The position numbers were made by a program, and so were the translations under genes. 64,000 nt of DNA from Amyelois transitella. Lineage: Eukaryota > Arthropoda > Insecta > Lepidoptera > Pyralidae. The first letter of the stretch is position 1. Each line of letters opens with the position of its first letter. A model generated the notes under the pieces. The model worked only from the letters and a program-made list of their open reading frames with translations, was not told the DNA's origin and made no database searches. Positions 22,801-35,000 of the stretch are shown one piece after another. The DNA is taken from contig NC_083515.1 of NCBI RefSeq assembly GCF_032362555.1, forward strand, positions 7,537,001-7,601,000. The letters are read 5' to 3'.

Positions 22801-25800
22801 TCGTTTAATACTTTTTAATTATAGTGATGTGAAAGAAGAAATATTGACAGATAGAAAACGGAATGCTTCAATTGTTTGGTCTTGATAAAAAAAATTAAAA
22901 CAGATACCTATACATGGCAGGTGTTAATGAAAATGTTGGAATGTTAAGGCCTAGTCGAACGCACATTGTAAATACAAACCAGGGATGTTCTGGTGAAAGG
23001 TCAGGTCAAGGGTACTAAACCGGTAAACTTGCATGATAAGATTTACGAGCGTAGTCTAAGCAAAAATAATGTATGCATTGTTCGTTACAGGTGAAATGCT
23101 GAAGTTTCTGCAAACTCTCCGGGAAAGAGGTGTCATGTATATGAATGTTCAAATTGTTACCCTTAGATAAACTTATAATTGTTTGCAAAACATCAACGAC
23201 CCAAAAAACTTCGACCTTTTAAAATATCAAGGAAACTCACGCAGTTTGGCATTTGTAGCTAAATCATAGATGGTACGAAATATTGCATATTTATAAAACT
23301 AGTATCATATAAAGGAGGTTCTGACATATCAAAGCACATCCCAAACTGCCAAAACTAAAGATTTGAAATTTGGCATGTAGGTTCCTAACTGTTCTACTAA
23401 AAGAGAGGGGGGAGGGGTACACCAAAAGAGGATTTCGCAGAATTCCTTCAATAATAAGATTTTTTTCCACTAAAGAGAAGCCTTAGGTAAAAAGAAAGTA
23501 TTTCATTAAATAACAAAATGATGTAAGGTTCTGCTGTTCGCATCAAATATTATTCAAAGCCTTGCGCGTTATCTTTTTAAGATAACGGATTGGGCTCAAC
23601 ACACAAAATAATACTTATTAGACTTATAATTATTTTTAGAACGATACTCTCTGTAGCATTATGATTTTTTCCTGAGTCCAAATTCCAATCGCCACCGCGC
23701 TCAATTGTATTAATTTTCAATAAAAATAAGTAAATACCAAAAGGATAAGCAGGTTAACATTTACATACTTACATACATACTATCATGTCTATGTCCATTT
23801 TGATTTAGAGGTAAACAAAGCCAACCGTTTCGAAAGGCCACGCTCAGCTAGTGACAGGTTGCTAGCTAACATTTCAAGAAGAAAAGGTAACAATAGTGAA
23901 ATTTATAACAATACAGGATTTCTACGCATTGTAAAGCGGCACTGGGACCATTATGACAGACTATATGAGATAATTAATATGCAAACATCGTCCACATAGC
24001 GGATCCCACATGCTCGACAATTGATGCATGCACAATTCGATAGGTACCTACTCACACGCAGTTTAAAAACAAAGATATAAATAAAAGACCGTTACCTAGT
24101 CTTTTCTTATAGTGTCATGAAAATTGATCTGCTAATTTTATAATAAAAACAAAAAAATTAAGGTACCTACTAAGTAAGTTAAAGTAATCTTTATAATATT
24201 GGGATGGATACAGAAAAATATAAATAAATAAATTAAAATTCTTTATTATCAGGTAAATTCCGGACATGATTGGGGTATAATATCTCCTGTCCTATGAAAT
24301 GAATTTTTGATACCCTAGTCACAATAAATAAGAGAGTTAAGTAACAAAAACCTGTTCAAGAATTAAGTTAATCAGTATAAAACGTCAAAGACATTAATAA
24401 TATATTAACAAAATAATAATCAGTTGTTGGAATTTTTATTTCTTCCAATTCTTGTGCATTGTTCGTAGCGGTGAAATCAAGTTACCTAGAAGATGCAAAC
24501 GAATTAAAGCTTCCTGCATGACTGAATAGACAACATCCAAGCTACATAGCATTGTTTGCAGCGCACGCGCACCCACGATCGCTTGATATTATGGCATTAT
24601 TGTGGAGAAATTCAGTGTTTATACAGTAGTGCGTTGTAGTTGCAGAGCGATTCACATAACCGTGATAATATTGCGCCATTACTGTTACAACTTACAGCGT
24701 ATAGTATGATGCTAATATGCAAATTGTCAGTGAAAGTAGAATTTCATGTTCTTTTAAAGTATGCAAACTATGGATGAAGATGGTTGCACGCATGGAGAGC
24801 TCTAGGCTCGGTTCCCTCGATCATCTTTGCAGACCTTGATATCATCAGTTTAAATAGAAACAGCTGTGCAACTTATACCAATATACTCACAAATATGTGA
24901 CCCCTCCGATGATCATAGCGCCCCGAGGGCCAGTGATGGTGATGACGGAGGGCGCCATCCAGTTGCATACTGCTAGGGTCGCATAGATGATGGCCAGAGA
25001 CGTGTAGCCATCGCCCGTGAACGAACTGTCGTCTTGGGATATACTTTCTAATATGGTTTTCTGTGAACAAGTGAGAAGTTCATATACCATGGACAAGAAT
25101 ATATTTATTATTGAAGCAATTAAATGTTAACCATTGTAAAAAGCGGTGCAGTAACTATTAGTGTCAAAATGCTACTATAGTGTCATGAAGTTAATAAACC
25201 ATAACATTGTCTTAGAATATGTACTTATTTAGTTATATGCCTACTTTGACTAATTTAATTTCCTACGCGTCAGCTGGGAAAGTACGTTTGACACGTCTTT
25301 TATTTACAACTTTATCCTTGTATTCACATTTTTAAAGGAATAATTTGAAGGGATTATTGTTCTAAAATGAGTAATTAAGAGTAGCTGACCGCTACTCTCT
25401 AAGGCATTATAGCTTGTCGTATGTAGCACGTAATGCAATATCAATGGCTCCGACATTATTTAAATGGTGTTAGAGAAATGGGTCAAAATATACATTGGTT
25501 GAAATTAATTTAGATAAACTTCTACTTTTCAGTATTCCACAACCCACAAAACGAGTGACATTTAACCGTACTTATCAGACTTGATAAATTAGCATTGAGA
25601 GTGAGACACTTCACACTACGAACACAAAATTGCGGGTCAAGGGACAGTCAAGGATTAAAAGTATCTTGAATGCCACGGGAATACTGTATATAATATATAA
25701 GGAAGATGTATGTTTTTTGGAAACAATAAATTAAATTTATTTTTCCTCACTTTATGAACTTTGAATATACTCGTATAAAGAGACGTAGCCTAATAGCTGT

Positions 25801-28800
25801 TGTGTTCACATATAACGTTACGTGTGAACCGAAATCTAGTATATAAAACTTTTCCGCTACTGAGCTTGAAGGAAATACTTGGATAGATATACTCAAAGCT
25901 ACTGAGTGACTGACGTTTCACGTACAGAACAAACCACGGGTCTAGATAATTGAAATTTGGCATGTAGATTCCTTATGTGGTCTAGAGATGCAATAAGAGA
26001 GGAATTCCCAAAATTTGGGAACGGCCATTAAAGGGGCTATTTGGTCTACTCTAAGGCTACTCTTGGCTAATTCGCTAGCTGCATGCGTCCTCCAGTTTAA
26101 AATATACATTAACGACAAACACAATAAAAGTATGACAGAGAAATGATGAGGCTGTCAAAATGAACATAAAACACAACCCAAATGCAACAACATTTTATGC
26201 AGTGTATTGCCTCAGCCTTGCCGCGTCCTATGCAACAGTGCAATGCACCGAGGCCCGGCCCTGAGGTAGGTAATCCCGTTTCTGCCTTCTTATACAACGC
26301 AATAAAAATCAGCTCGCTCCGATATGTACTCAAGAAATATTTAATTTAAATATTGATTCGACGAGCCTTATGTTCTAGATGTCTTAATTCTTCTTCTTCT
26401 TGGTGTGTCGACAATCATTTCAAAGATAATCTTTTTACACTAAGATAATATTCCGCCATTTTAACAGCCTCATCGGTGACTGTCAATCAAGGCAACACGC
26501 GGGTGGTCATAGCTAAATTGAATTTCCTTTACTATGCACTACTCACTTGACAAGAGTCCGAAAGGAAACCGAAACATAGCTAGAGGGTTCGATTTGGTTT
26601 TCGCCATGAAAAAAAAGCGGTCTTAGATATCGGGAAAATACCAAGGCATGGGAAGGTGCATGGTGTTCGTGGTTCATCTCGCCCACCGTAAGCTTGAATT
26701 ATTCTAGAAGTCATCATTATGTAGAGTGTCATTGATTTTTGAGATTTGGTTTACGCCTTGACATTTTTTGTGACCTCAACCCATCAACCAGACCTTTTAT
26801 TGTTATTTTATTAGCGTAATATCAATAAAACCCAAAAAAAGAGACAGCCGGAGAAATTTGACTGCACTTATAAGACGCACGATTTCGAAATCCACTGTAA
26901 GAAACTCAATAAAGTTCAATAAAATGGTCATCTTTATTATTTTGTATAATAAAATATTGCCAAGATAATAAAAGAGCGACTGCAAGCTTGCATTTCAAAA
27001 ATGTCGCAATTCAAGAAATTGCTTCATGAACTAAGGTAACGTTTACATCGTCCAACGAAAATGTTACATTTCATCGACATTTCGTGAAGTGTAGGATAAC
27101 AAAGTTATCACAATAGATTTATCGGATATATATATAATAGGGAAAAAACAATTGTATAAAGGGTAAAATTTAATTTTATAAAATTTCGGAATTGTCAGAT
27201 ATTTGGCGGAAGATATCTTAGCTTTATTTATTGATATTAAATATTTGGTTTTACTGATTTACTTCAGTGTACCGGTCAAGACCACACATTGTACCAGCAG
27301 AGGTCCAAGGTACACAATTTGTTATTTAAACAAATCTAATTGATAAGATGTCCATTCAAGTGTACAAATGTAGAACATGACATTGCATTGCACCCTTGAA
27401 AACATATCAACAGTAAATCTGTAATGACCCAAATAAAACGAATCCTTGTGCTAATCGATTAGTAAAACAGAAAAGTTGATCAGAACTTACAAATGTTACA
27501 CGTGATTCATTTGTTAAGATCGAAATACATAAAAAAATCAACAATTCTTCAGTAATGCATTCCGGAAACAAATTAGTAGTTAACTTTTCTAATTGGTACA
27601 GTTGATAAAACCTAGTCCGCCACATCCGATGAAGCCTATATTTGAAATACACACAATTATTCACGTCAATAAAGTACAAAGTAAATCATAACGCATAAGT
27701 AGATAGCGTCGTTTTGTTCCATTGTTTAATTATTACTGTATCGAATTTGTTGTATTTTTTCTACACTAATAAAATTTTTTTTGGTCTACATTTAAACGCG
27801 TTTTTTTTACTCATGCTATTAATCCTTATTAAAATAAATAATTTCATCAATAAGAACAGTTTATGTAGATAATATTTGGTCTTTGAATGATTAAAATTGG
27901 ACGTTTGGTTTTGAAGTTGTGGTGAAATTAAAATTTACGATTTCTGCTGCACGGCCCGTTGCGAAGTGAGCAAGACTTAGTTAGCCGCTTTGCGGGAGGT
28001 CCTTTAGTTAGTTCTAATAGAGATATATTTAGTATCGGCTGTGCATCCGTGCGAAGCCGGGGCGGGTCGCTAGTTATAATATAAAGGATTACCAACTAGA
28101 TTACCTACATAAATACAGTAGGTATTTATGTAGGTAATCTAGTTGGTGCAGCACTACACTTGTTATATATGCATGACGGACACTCATATACCGTGCAATA
28201 TCAGACTAGAAAATTTATATAATTCCTATGGACAACATTCCTTACTCACAGCCTTTAAATTTTTAAAAATAAAGGTTTACTTTTGTTTTTATTACTCCGT
28301 AGTTTCGCACAGCGCCCCAATTTTTTTACCCACTTTCTTTTTAGACAAGCAACATATATATATGTACATATAGTCACGTCCATTTACCTTGCGGGGTAGA
28401 CAGAGCCAACGGTCTTGAAGACACTGATAGGCCACGTTCAGCTGTTTGGCTTTATGATAGAATTGAGATACAAGTAGGGACAAGTTGCTAGTCCATCGCC
28501 TAAAAGAAGAATCCCAAGTTTATAAGCCTACGACATCCATGGGAAAGAGATGTACTATTTTTTTTTCTTTTGGTGCCGGGAACCACGCCTTACTTAGATA
28601 AGCAAGACTGACATAAACCAAAAAGGCAGTTCCTAGCTTTATCGCTTAAGTTTATATAGGTAGGTATAGAGGTACGAGCTGGTTGACATAAAGCTTAGGT
28701 AGCCGAAGACCAGCCAAAGCATAGAGAGAAATATTGAAAGGCCGATGGTGTAAACGAGATCTCGTAAAGATGAGAGAAAGTTTAAAATACTATTGAACAA

Positions 28801-31003
28801 TCCCTTGAACGTTCATTTCACCAATACCAACATTTATCCATTTACCCAAAAACATAGTTACTTGAACTAGCCCAGAAACAGATTTTAAATCCAAGACTTA
28901 ACTCCATAACTATTACATCACAACAAACTGTAGGTACGTATTGTTACAATCATCTATTACATCGCGGCCTTATGGTCCAGTTAGCGATGTGCACAAAAAC
29001 GAGTAATTATGCAACCTATTGGCGGATCATAAATCTCGGCCGATGATCTCAATAACTCATTACACAACATTTTCGGTGTCAATAAACTGTACACCAGCGC
29101 CTCTATAACACAGCGTTGATATCCTTAAGAAGTAAGGACACCACTTTACAAAATTTTATTAAAAGGTAGCTTGACTTTTTTTAAATGTTTTATAAAAGAA
29201 AGGTCTCTATTCGAACCGGTATGTTTATTAAAAATAATGATGCGATTTCATTAGACTTTTGTGTTATTTGAACTACTAGTAGGTAGCTATCATAAACAAT
29301 ACGATAAAAAAATATATAAGAATTTGATAAACATCTTCGAGCAGATGGATTTAGTTCCAATCTGGGAACCATGGACCATGGATGTTATTGCTCTGAAGAT
29401 AGTCATTCATAAACACATACAGGACCATGAACATTATGCATATATAACATTATTATTTCCTTTAATTTGATATTGAGAATGCCTTCAACTGCGTTTTTCT
29501 AACTGACTGAGATTCCCTTAAGAATGACGGTTTGAAGCAAAGAGCAAGGCCCATCTCTACGCTAAGTAGGGTCAAAACTACATACAGCTTTAGTTATACT
29601 TGGCATTTGAAATTCACCATGCATATAAGGACATCGATTATCATGTCAAATAAGACCCACATAAAAAGTGATTCATTGTACTGAGGTGTGAGGTGACGGG
29701 TGTTCTCCCATCTGTGACCCCAGAAAGACAGTAGGTCTGAAGAATGTCTATATAACCATCAGTATGTGTCCTGAAATGGCCAATGCCAACTTGAACAAAT
29801 TTAATTGGCTATACAGTGATGGCAGTTCTTAAATATAAATCATATACAGTCACAGTAAATATAATTATTCATATTCATTGAACTACAACCTAGGTGTTTC
29901 TAACTGTGTCTTCCCATCCAAATTATTGTTTGAATTAATGTTTTTTTTTAAACATTTAACATCTAAAATATTAATTATTTTAAATTTCAATTTGTTAAAC
30001 AAAATATTTTTAAAGAATAAATTTTGCTGGTTGCTTCACTCCCACGGGAATTAAAGAAAAAGAAAGTTGCACTGGAAGAAACAGACTTATCTATATCTAT
30101 TCCAAAATTAAATTTCAATTGTCTGGTTATGATGATCCTTACAAACAAAAAAAAATTTTCTTTACTTTTTGGAAGTATATACAATATAAATAGATACAAT
30201 ACACCAACTACAGAAACACGTACTAAATAAACAACATTATTAAGTTCTATAAAGGTCAATGTTTATTTTACAACACCAATGGACACTTTCAAACAACTTG
30301 CAAAACCTGCTTGCTAGGTAACAATTTAAATAATGTAATTATAGTTCATTGTGTACCTAAAAATTTTTCAAGGTATAAGGAAACCAAGAGTTATTTAATA
30401 GGAGTGTGATCAAATTTTGAATATTTATAATAAAAATGGAATTGAAACAAGAAAATAATCTACATTTGACCAGAATAAATAAGTAGAATAGTAATTATTA
30501 CCCTTTCATACAAAAACTTCTGAAAGGATTTTATGACACCTTGCAGAAGTTAAAAAAAAACTTAGACATTAAAAGGTAAAATGTATAGAGATTAAAGGTG
30601 AACAAATGGGCAACAACTAGTGTACAATAAAAAAGATCAATAAAAAACATCATTACTTTGGTCAAATGATTTTAATGAATTTAAACATTGCAGTTGTCCA
30701 ATTATAATGAGATTAATAGAGAAAATGTGGGAAGAACACTGCATCAAATCAATACTAATAAATCCAAGAAAAAATAGGAACTACTATTTGGGATTCCAAT
30801 ATAAATAATAAAATTCTAATGAAGTACGAATGTAGAGGTAGAAGAGTAAGATTTTTTTTTCTTTTCTTTTGGCTATCTCAATGTCGTACAAAAGGAAAAC
30901 TTAAAAAAAAGTTTACCTCTATATTTCCCATAGTCTGGAATGCTGTAAACACGAACATAAATCCAAATCCTAGTAGGATAACGTTAATAAATTTGCGATC
31001 CAT
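16801..31003 (-). CDS. MFSD11: MFSD11 / UNC93-like major facilitator protein, 451 aa, 8 exons
   Basis: Exons (minus strand, 5' to 3'): 31003-30917, 25060-24891, 21439-21263, 20655-20487, 20249-20147, 19530-19405, 17946-17642, 17019-16801. All junctions are GT-AG and phases agree, giving 451 residues against about 449 for vertebrate MFSD11. It begins MDRKFINVILLGFGFMFVFTAF, the typical first membrane helix, and carries GDGYTSLAIIYA, SVMIGAGAAAIWTGQGNYLT, RNSGIFWAMLQ, YTGVELSFFSGVY, LSGVFIGLGEVLGGALFG and SFLLGFGDACFNTQIYSILG, all characteristic of this family. A 12-helix membrane protein is expected; its substrate is unknown in animals. The C-terminus is unusual: after CRVEW comes a run of Arg-Ala repeats and an acidic tail. 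Intron 1 is 5.9 kb and intron 2 is 3.5 kb, both filled with repeats. The ATG has a good context (CACAATGG). Confidence 0.93.
18681..18728. repeat. Perfect 18-bp inverted repeat, 12-base loop
   Basis: AAAACAATGTCAATAAAT at 18681-18698 and its exact reverse complement at 18711-18728. A possible miniature palindromic insertion in an MFSD11 intron. Confidence 0.75.
19105..19382 (-). repeat. RTE-partner short element next to MFSD11 exon 6 donor
   Basis: Plus strand starts with the reversed tail (CACGTCTATATCCCTTGC...) and ends with the reversed head (GAACCACACGGC). Internally it has a partial duplication of the GGGAAAGAGATG region. Its head lies 17 bases beyond the GTGAGT donor at 19404-19399 of MFSD11. 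It is in the sense orientation of the gene. Confidence 0.8.
19950..20070 (-). repeat. Dispersed repeat of the GCCGCTTC family, part
   Basis: Reverse complement of the repeat at about 57100-57145 (the block TGATACCTTGTATCCAATT). It has the look of a LINE 3' UTR end. It lies in MFSD11 intron 5. Confidence 0.55.
20738..20895 (+). repeat. tRNA-like SINE, 5' part
   Basis: A-box-like GGTGGTCAAATCGGCAAGG and B-box-like AAGTTCAAATCC, then a fragment like CTAACCGATGCTT. Same family as 49900-50110 and 62165-62535. In MFSD11 intron 3. Confidence 0.65.
22529..22590 (+). repeat. RTE LINE 3'-end fragment
   Basis: Contains ACAGAGATCGTGGCAAGTGG, matching the end of the RTE ORF copy at 41842-44943. Confidence 0.65.
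23318..23470 (+). repeat. Fragment of dispersed GAAATTTGGCATGTAG repeat
   Basis: Shares TTGAAATTTGGCATGTAG and flanking blocks (CTGAC upstream; AAGAGAGG downstream) with 25880-26040. Likely non-autonomous DNA transposon or Helitron-like debris. Confidence 0.5.
23765..23890 (-). repeat. RTE-partner short element, partial
   Basis: Reversed tail (ACATACATACTATCATGTCT) and the blocks GCCAACCG and GACAGGTTGCTAGC are visible; the head is missing. Confidence 0.6.
25880..26040 (+). repeat. Fragment of dispersed GAAATTTGGCATGTAG repeat
   Basis: Second copy of the family seen at 23318-23470, with TGACTGACGTTTCACG upstream and GAGGAATTCCCAAAATTTGG downstream. Elements of this look in moth genomes often end in the GCGAAGCCGGGGCGGGTCGCTAGT-type terminus seen elsewhere in this window, but the link is inferred. 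Confidence 0.5.
28033..28073 (+). repeat. Helitron-like 3' end
   Basis: GCGAAGCCGGGGCGGGTCGC followed by CTAG and T, a GC-rich stem just before a CTAG terminus; the same terminus recurs at 58915-58941. Classification is tentative. Confidence 0.5.
28091..28147. repeat. Perfect 26-bp inverted repeat, 5-base loop
   Basis: The arm at 28091-28116 starts ACCAACTAGATT; the exact reverse complement is at 28122-28147. No mismatch in either arm. In MFSD11 intron 1, just after a Helitron-like end. Confidence 0.85.
28365..28590 (-). repeat. RTE-partner short element
   Basis: Reversed tail (CTTGCGGGGTAGACAGAGCC) at the left, central GTTGCTAG block, reversed head (GGTGCCGGGAACCAC) at the right. Nearly complete, with a small deletion near the CCTTAGTCG region. 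Confidence 0.8.
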
Positions 31004-32097
31004 TGTGATTAAATAATTGCATAAAACAGCAATGGCAGGAAAACACGCAGTAGTCTGTTCCACCTAAATTTTAAACACTTGCTCGGGAAATATTTTAAAC
31101 CTTCGTGGACCGCACGAACGTTTCGCTTAACCGCACGCACCTCTTTACAGACCGACAAATTTTTGAATACTATCAAACCAAGCAGCCTGCTAACTAAGGC
31201 CAAACATAGCTCGTTTATCAGTTTCCTTTCATTTTATTTTCTTTGAGAACGTAATGTAAACATGATGCAGTTGCAGAAAGCAGGTAAATAAAAAGCAGTC
31301 AGTGTCAAAAAAATGACAATTTTGACATTGACTGACAGTTTCTGTCTATGGGGCATCTAGTGCTGTTTCGCATGATTTTGATTTAAATTGATAGATAAAA
31401 AAGAGGACACGAAGCTTCATGAAAACTTGGATCGTACCCACCTTATTCTTACTTTCAACGTGACAAAACGACAAAAAAACTAACAAATAAAGTACCACCA
31501 AAGGGAAGATCTTTCACCAGGTGTTAAGCCTAGGGAACCGCAGCTCCTAAAATGTTGTCGGAGGTTACTTACACTTATGCTCCAACCCATGAAATCTTTG
31601 TTATTTAAAGCTCGCCCGTCGCTCTGAAGATACCTATGTGTAGTAGCTAGCTATTGTATAAATTATGGCATGGTATATTAAAATAAATTATAGCTTCGGC
31701 TTTCGGTGACGGCCTTTATTCTCAGTAAATCAAACTCAGATCTCGAATCTGGAATTCACATCACTACAAAAAGTTTGTTAGTTTATGGTCTGTCTTTTAT
31801 TTTTCCTGATTCATTGGTTTCGATTTCAATATAAATCTGATTAAAATAAATTTTCAAACAAATAAGTTCTTATGTTATTACATGGAATCATTGGAAATGT
31901 GGTGCCTTATTTATTTAAAATAATGTGCTTTGTTTAATGTTGTCCTACGAATTCCTTGCAAGGATGATCTCATTGACGCGCTGACATTACGTTGTTTTTA
32001 TTGAGATCCAAATTCGATCATTTTATTAGCTTTTTTGCTTTAGACTTAGTCCAATGACCTTGTAGTTTATAACAAGTGTATCAAATTTTTAACCAAA
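31004..32097. promoter_or_regulatory. Head-to-head spacer, MFSD11 and RhoGAP
   Basis: 1.1 kb between divergent start codons; presumably carries both promoters. Several TGACA/TGTCA motifs cluster at 31303-31337. A dispersed repeat at about 31497-31605 recurs upstream of YARS2 (about 47850-47960). Confidence 0.5.
31497..31605 (+). repeat. Dispersed repeat, copy 1
   Basis: Shares AAAGGGAAGAT, a CCTGG/CCTAGG-AACCG block, GGAGGTTA, TTATGCTCCAA and GAAATCTTTGTT in order with 47850-47960. Family unknown to me; both copies are in promoter-side DNA. Confidence 0.6.
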
Positions 32098-35000
32098 ATG
32101 AAGAAACAGTTTTACAGAGTGAAGCAACTAGCAGATCAGACGTTTTCAAGGTAGGCACCTACATACAACAAGTATATTTTATCAATTTTTATAGATAAGA
32201 TGTTTCTTTGTTAGGACGGCAAATAAGTATAGGTATCGTTTTGGGAGATATAGCTTGTGTTATACTTTGTATTCCTATATCTCCCATCCTGCATATTTAT
32301 TTTACATACTTCTGTAACTTTACTGTTATTTTGTTGACTTTATCCTGGGTATCAATTAATAAATAAGTGAAATGTTCAAAGTATTTTCAACGTAAGTAAT
32401 AATTATATTCCCATTATTTTATCCAAAATAAATACTATTTTTCACTTTGATACCTAGGTACCTACATTTTCAAAAAAGATTTAAAAAGAAGGTAGAATGT
32501 TATAGTTTTTAAGCCACGAAAGAGAATTGGAATACTGTAACTCAATGATACATATGGATGTTTACTTATTCTGTTACAAAATAAATTAATTCTGTAACAA
32601 TATGTTATTCATGGTTTTTATTATATCTAGGTAGTTAAACTAATTGGTAAGTTTAAAAATCTGAAGTTGAAATTTAATTTTACCAGGTCAGGTAAAAATG
32701 AAGCATTGACTGATGAACTGCAAACTGCAGATAAGAAAGTGGAGAATCTTCGTCATGCACTACAACTTATCAGCAAGAGGTTGGCAACAGCAGCGGGGAG
32801 CACGCAGGGCCAAGACCCCGCAGCTAGGGAGAAACGGCTCAAGAAACTGCCAGAATACCTACTTGGCCTGTCCATGTGTGAAGCAAGCAACTTTGATGAT
32901 GATGACAGCATATTGAAGTTTATACTACATGAATGTGGTAAGTTAAATCAATTAAAAAGATTATTCTACCTTTTTTTATATATCTGCTACCTAATAGATA
33001 TGGTAAATTTTTAATTCGCCTTGGAATTATATGGAGGCACTAGTAGAGAGGCACTTTTAAAATCACTTACAATTATTTTTTGTTGTATCTTCCACCGACT
33101 TTCATGTATTGTTATAGGCAAAACAGAGAAATTCCTTGCAAATGAGATAGCAGAGCATGAGTTGAAGGTGGAGCAGTTGGTGTGTGCACCCCTCACCATA
33201 ATCAGCGACCAGGACTTGCCAGCCATCATGAAAGCCAAGAAACAACTCAGTAGGCTAATCAGCGAGAAGGAATCTGCGGCTAGCAAGTATCAGGTAGGTT
33301 GTATTGGCAAACAAATATAGCGTCACAAATGTATTTGAAGTACTAGGGTGTGGAAGACGGGGTATGTTTTTGAGATATTACATTTTTTTTATTAAATTTA
33401 TAATAGAGTTTACACGGCCAATGTTCATACTGAACAACTAGTAATAGATATATAAAAAACATTGCAGCATTTAGAGCGTCAGAGGGATGAAAACCCAACA
33501 AAGTTGAATGCAGCAAGGGAGGAGTTGGAAGAGGCTGGCATCCGTGTGGAAGCAGCCCGAGATGCTTTGGCAGCGGACATGTTCGCACTTGTGGCCAAGG
33601 AGGCCCAACTGGCACACACATTATTGCAGTATGTGAAGCTACAAAGGGCCTACCACGAGTCCGCATTGCATTCCCTGCAGGACACCGTACCTGAACTTGA
33701 GAGGTTCATAAGTGAGTACAATTAAATTATTCTTAACAAAATACAATGGAAAAATATTAAAATTTATTTGAATACGTATATTAGGTTAGTTTTTTTAATG
33801 TAGGTTGTAGTTTTAATATGTATAAAACATATGTACAATACATACATATAATACCTTATCCAACAGTCTACAAAAGACTGAAAGATTGAATTGAGAAATT
33901 CAAATAGTGACGGGTTGCTAGCCCATCACATAAAAATATTACAACCATAATCATAACCATACTCAATGAAAAAAAAATTTATAATTACACATTGACACTA
34001 GGGGCACCCATGTGTTGGCTTCCTTATCTATTTCAAGGGCTATATGAGATAATGCAATGGCAATGAGGCATGGAGGCCAGTGTCAACAGGAAGTATTGTA
34101 GATAAATATATTAAATAACTTTTTAATATTAGGTTTGCTTAGGCAATTTATTGAAATATTATATGTCAACCTAATAAAGGCAACATCTTAAAATTAAAAA
34201 AGCGCGCTGTTTGTTTAGTTTCTGTAATAAACATGAATCATCCAGCCTGAGAATCTAAGTACTTACGCTTTACTATCATCAAATGATCAAACTTATCTTG
34301 TTGTTCCATAAATTGTGTTGAATTTATCAAAAGGTATGTCAATCATAGGGTTTATATCTGAACCATTGATAAGATCTATCTTTTGTATTAAAATGTGGCA
34401 TTAACATATACAATACCATTGAATGTTGGATTTAACAAATGCATGTGTTTTGCCGCACGGCAGAGCATTATGAAATTATTATGTAGGTAAGCTCACTTCT
34501 TAAGTCATTAACCCAAAAGTATTCAAGCTCGCCTATTTGTGATGTAAAAATAGTCGTAATTGAGATGTGTCATTTGTAGGCCAGTTCTTGAAACTACTTC
34601 TAAGATAACACACATAATTGACATGAATGTTCGAGAGCAATAAAGCGACTAATTGCCTTTTATATTTTCATCACATTTGAAAGTTATATCGTGTCTACTT
34701 GAAGATGAATTCTAGTTTTGTTAAATGTTATAAATACTGGTAGTAACAGCCGCCGCGTTTTTTGAGATATCTATGACCAGCTATGTTTAAATTATTATTA
34801 AATTAATTAATTTATTAGCTATTTCTACAGATGTTTAAGGAACTATAGTACCCTGATATATTTTTCTTTCGCCCTGCATTTTATTCAAATTCCCAATATG
34901 ATTGTTGCATCTTGCTGCAGTATCAAACTTGTGGTCTAAACTAAATAATTTTAATGTCATATCCAAATCGTTTACGACCGCAACGTCCTTAATTAATTAA

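Larger units (their letters stand above)
21440..24890. other. MFSD11 intron 2
   Basis: 3.45 kb with no exon recognised. Includes an RTE LINE 3' fragment (about 22529-22590), a Helitron-like internal fragment (about 23318-23470) and a partial RTE-partner element (about 23765-23890). The stretch at about 24235-24420 looks like a reversed LINE tail but is unassigned. Confidence 0.55.
25061..30916. other. MFSD11 intron 1, 5.9 kb
   Basis: No exon or other gene recognised. It holds a GGCATGTAG-type fragment (about 25880-26040), a Helitron-like end (28033-28073), a perfect hairpin (28091-28147) and an RTE-partner element (28365-28590). Long parts (26340-28000, 28650-30900) are unassigned AT-rich DNA. 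Confidence 0.55.

Noticed and set aside
31009-31203. Upstream minus-strand ORF of 64 codons before MFSD11
   Set aside because: Lies in the presumed 5' UTR/promoter, out of frame with the conserved start, with no family match.
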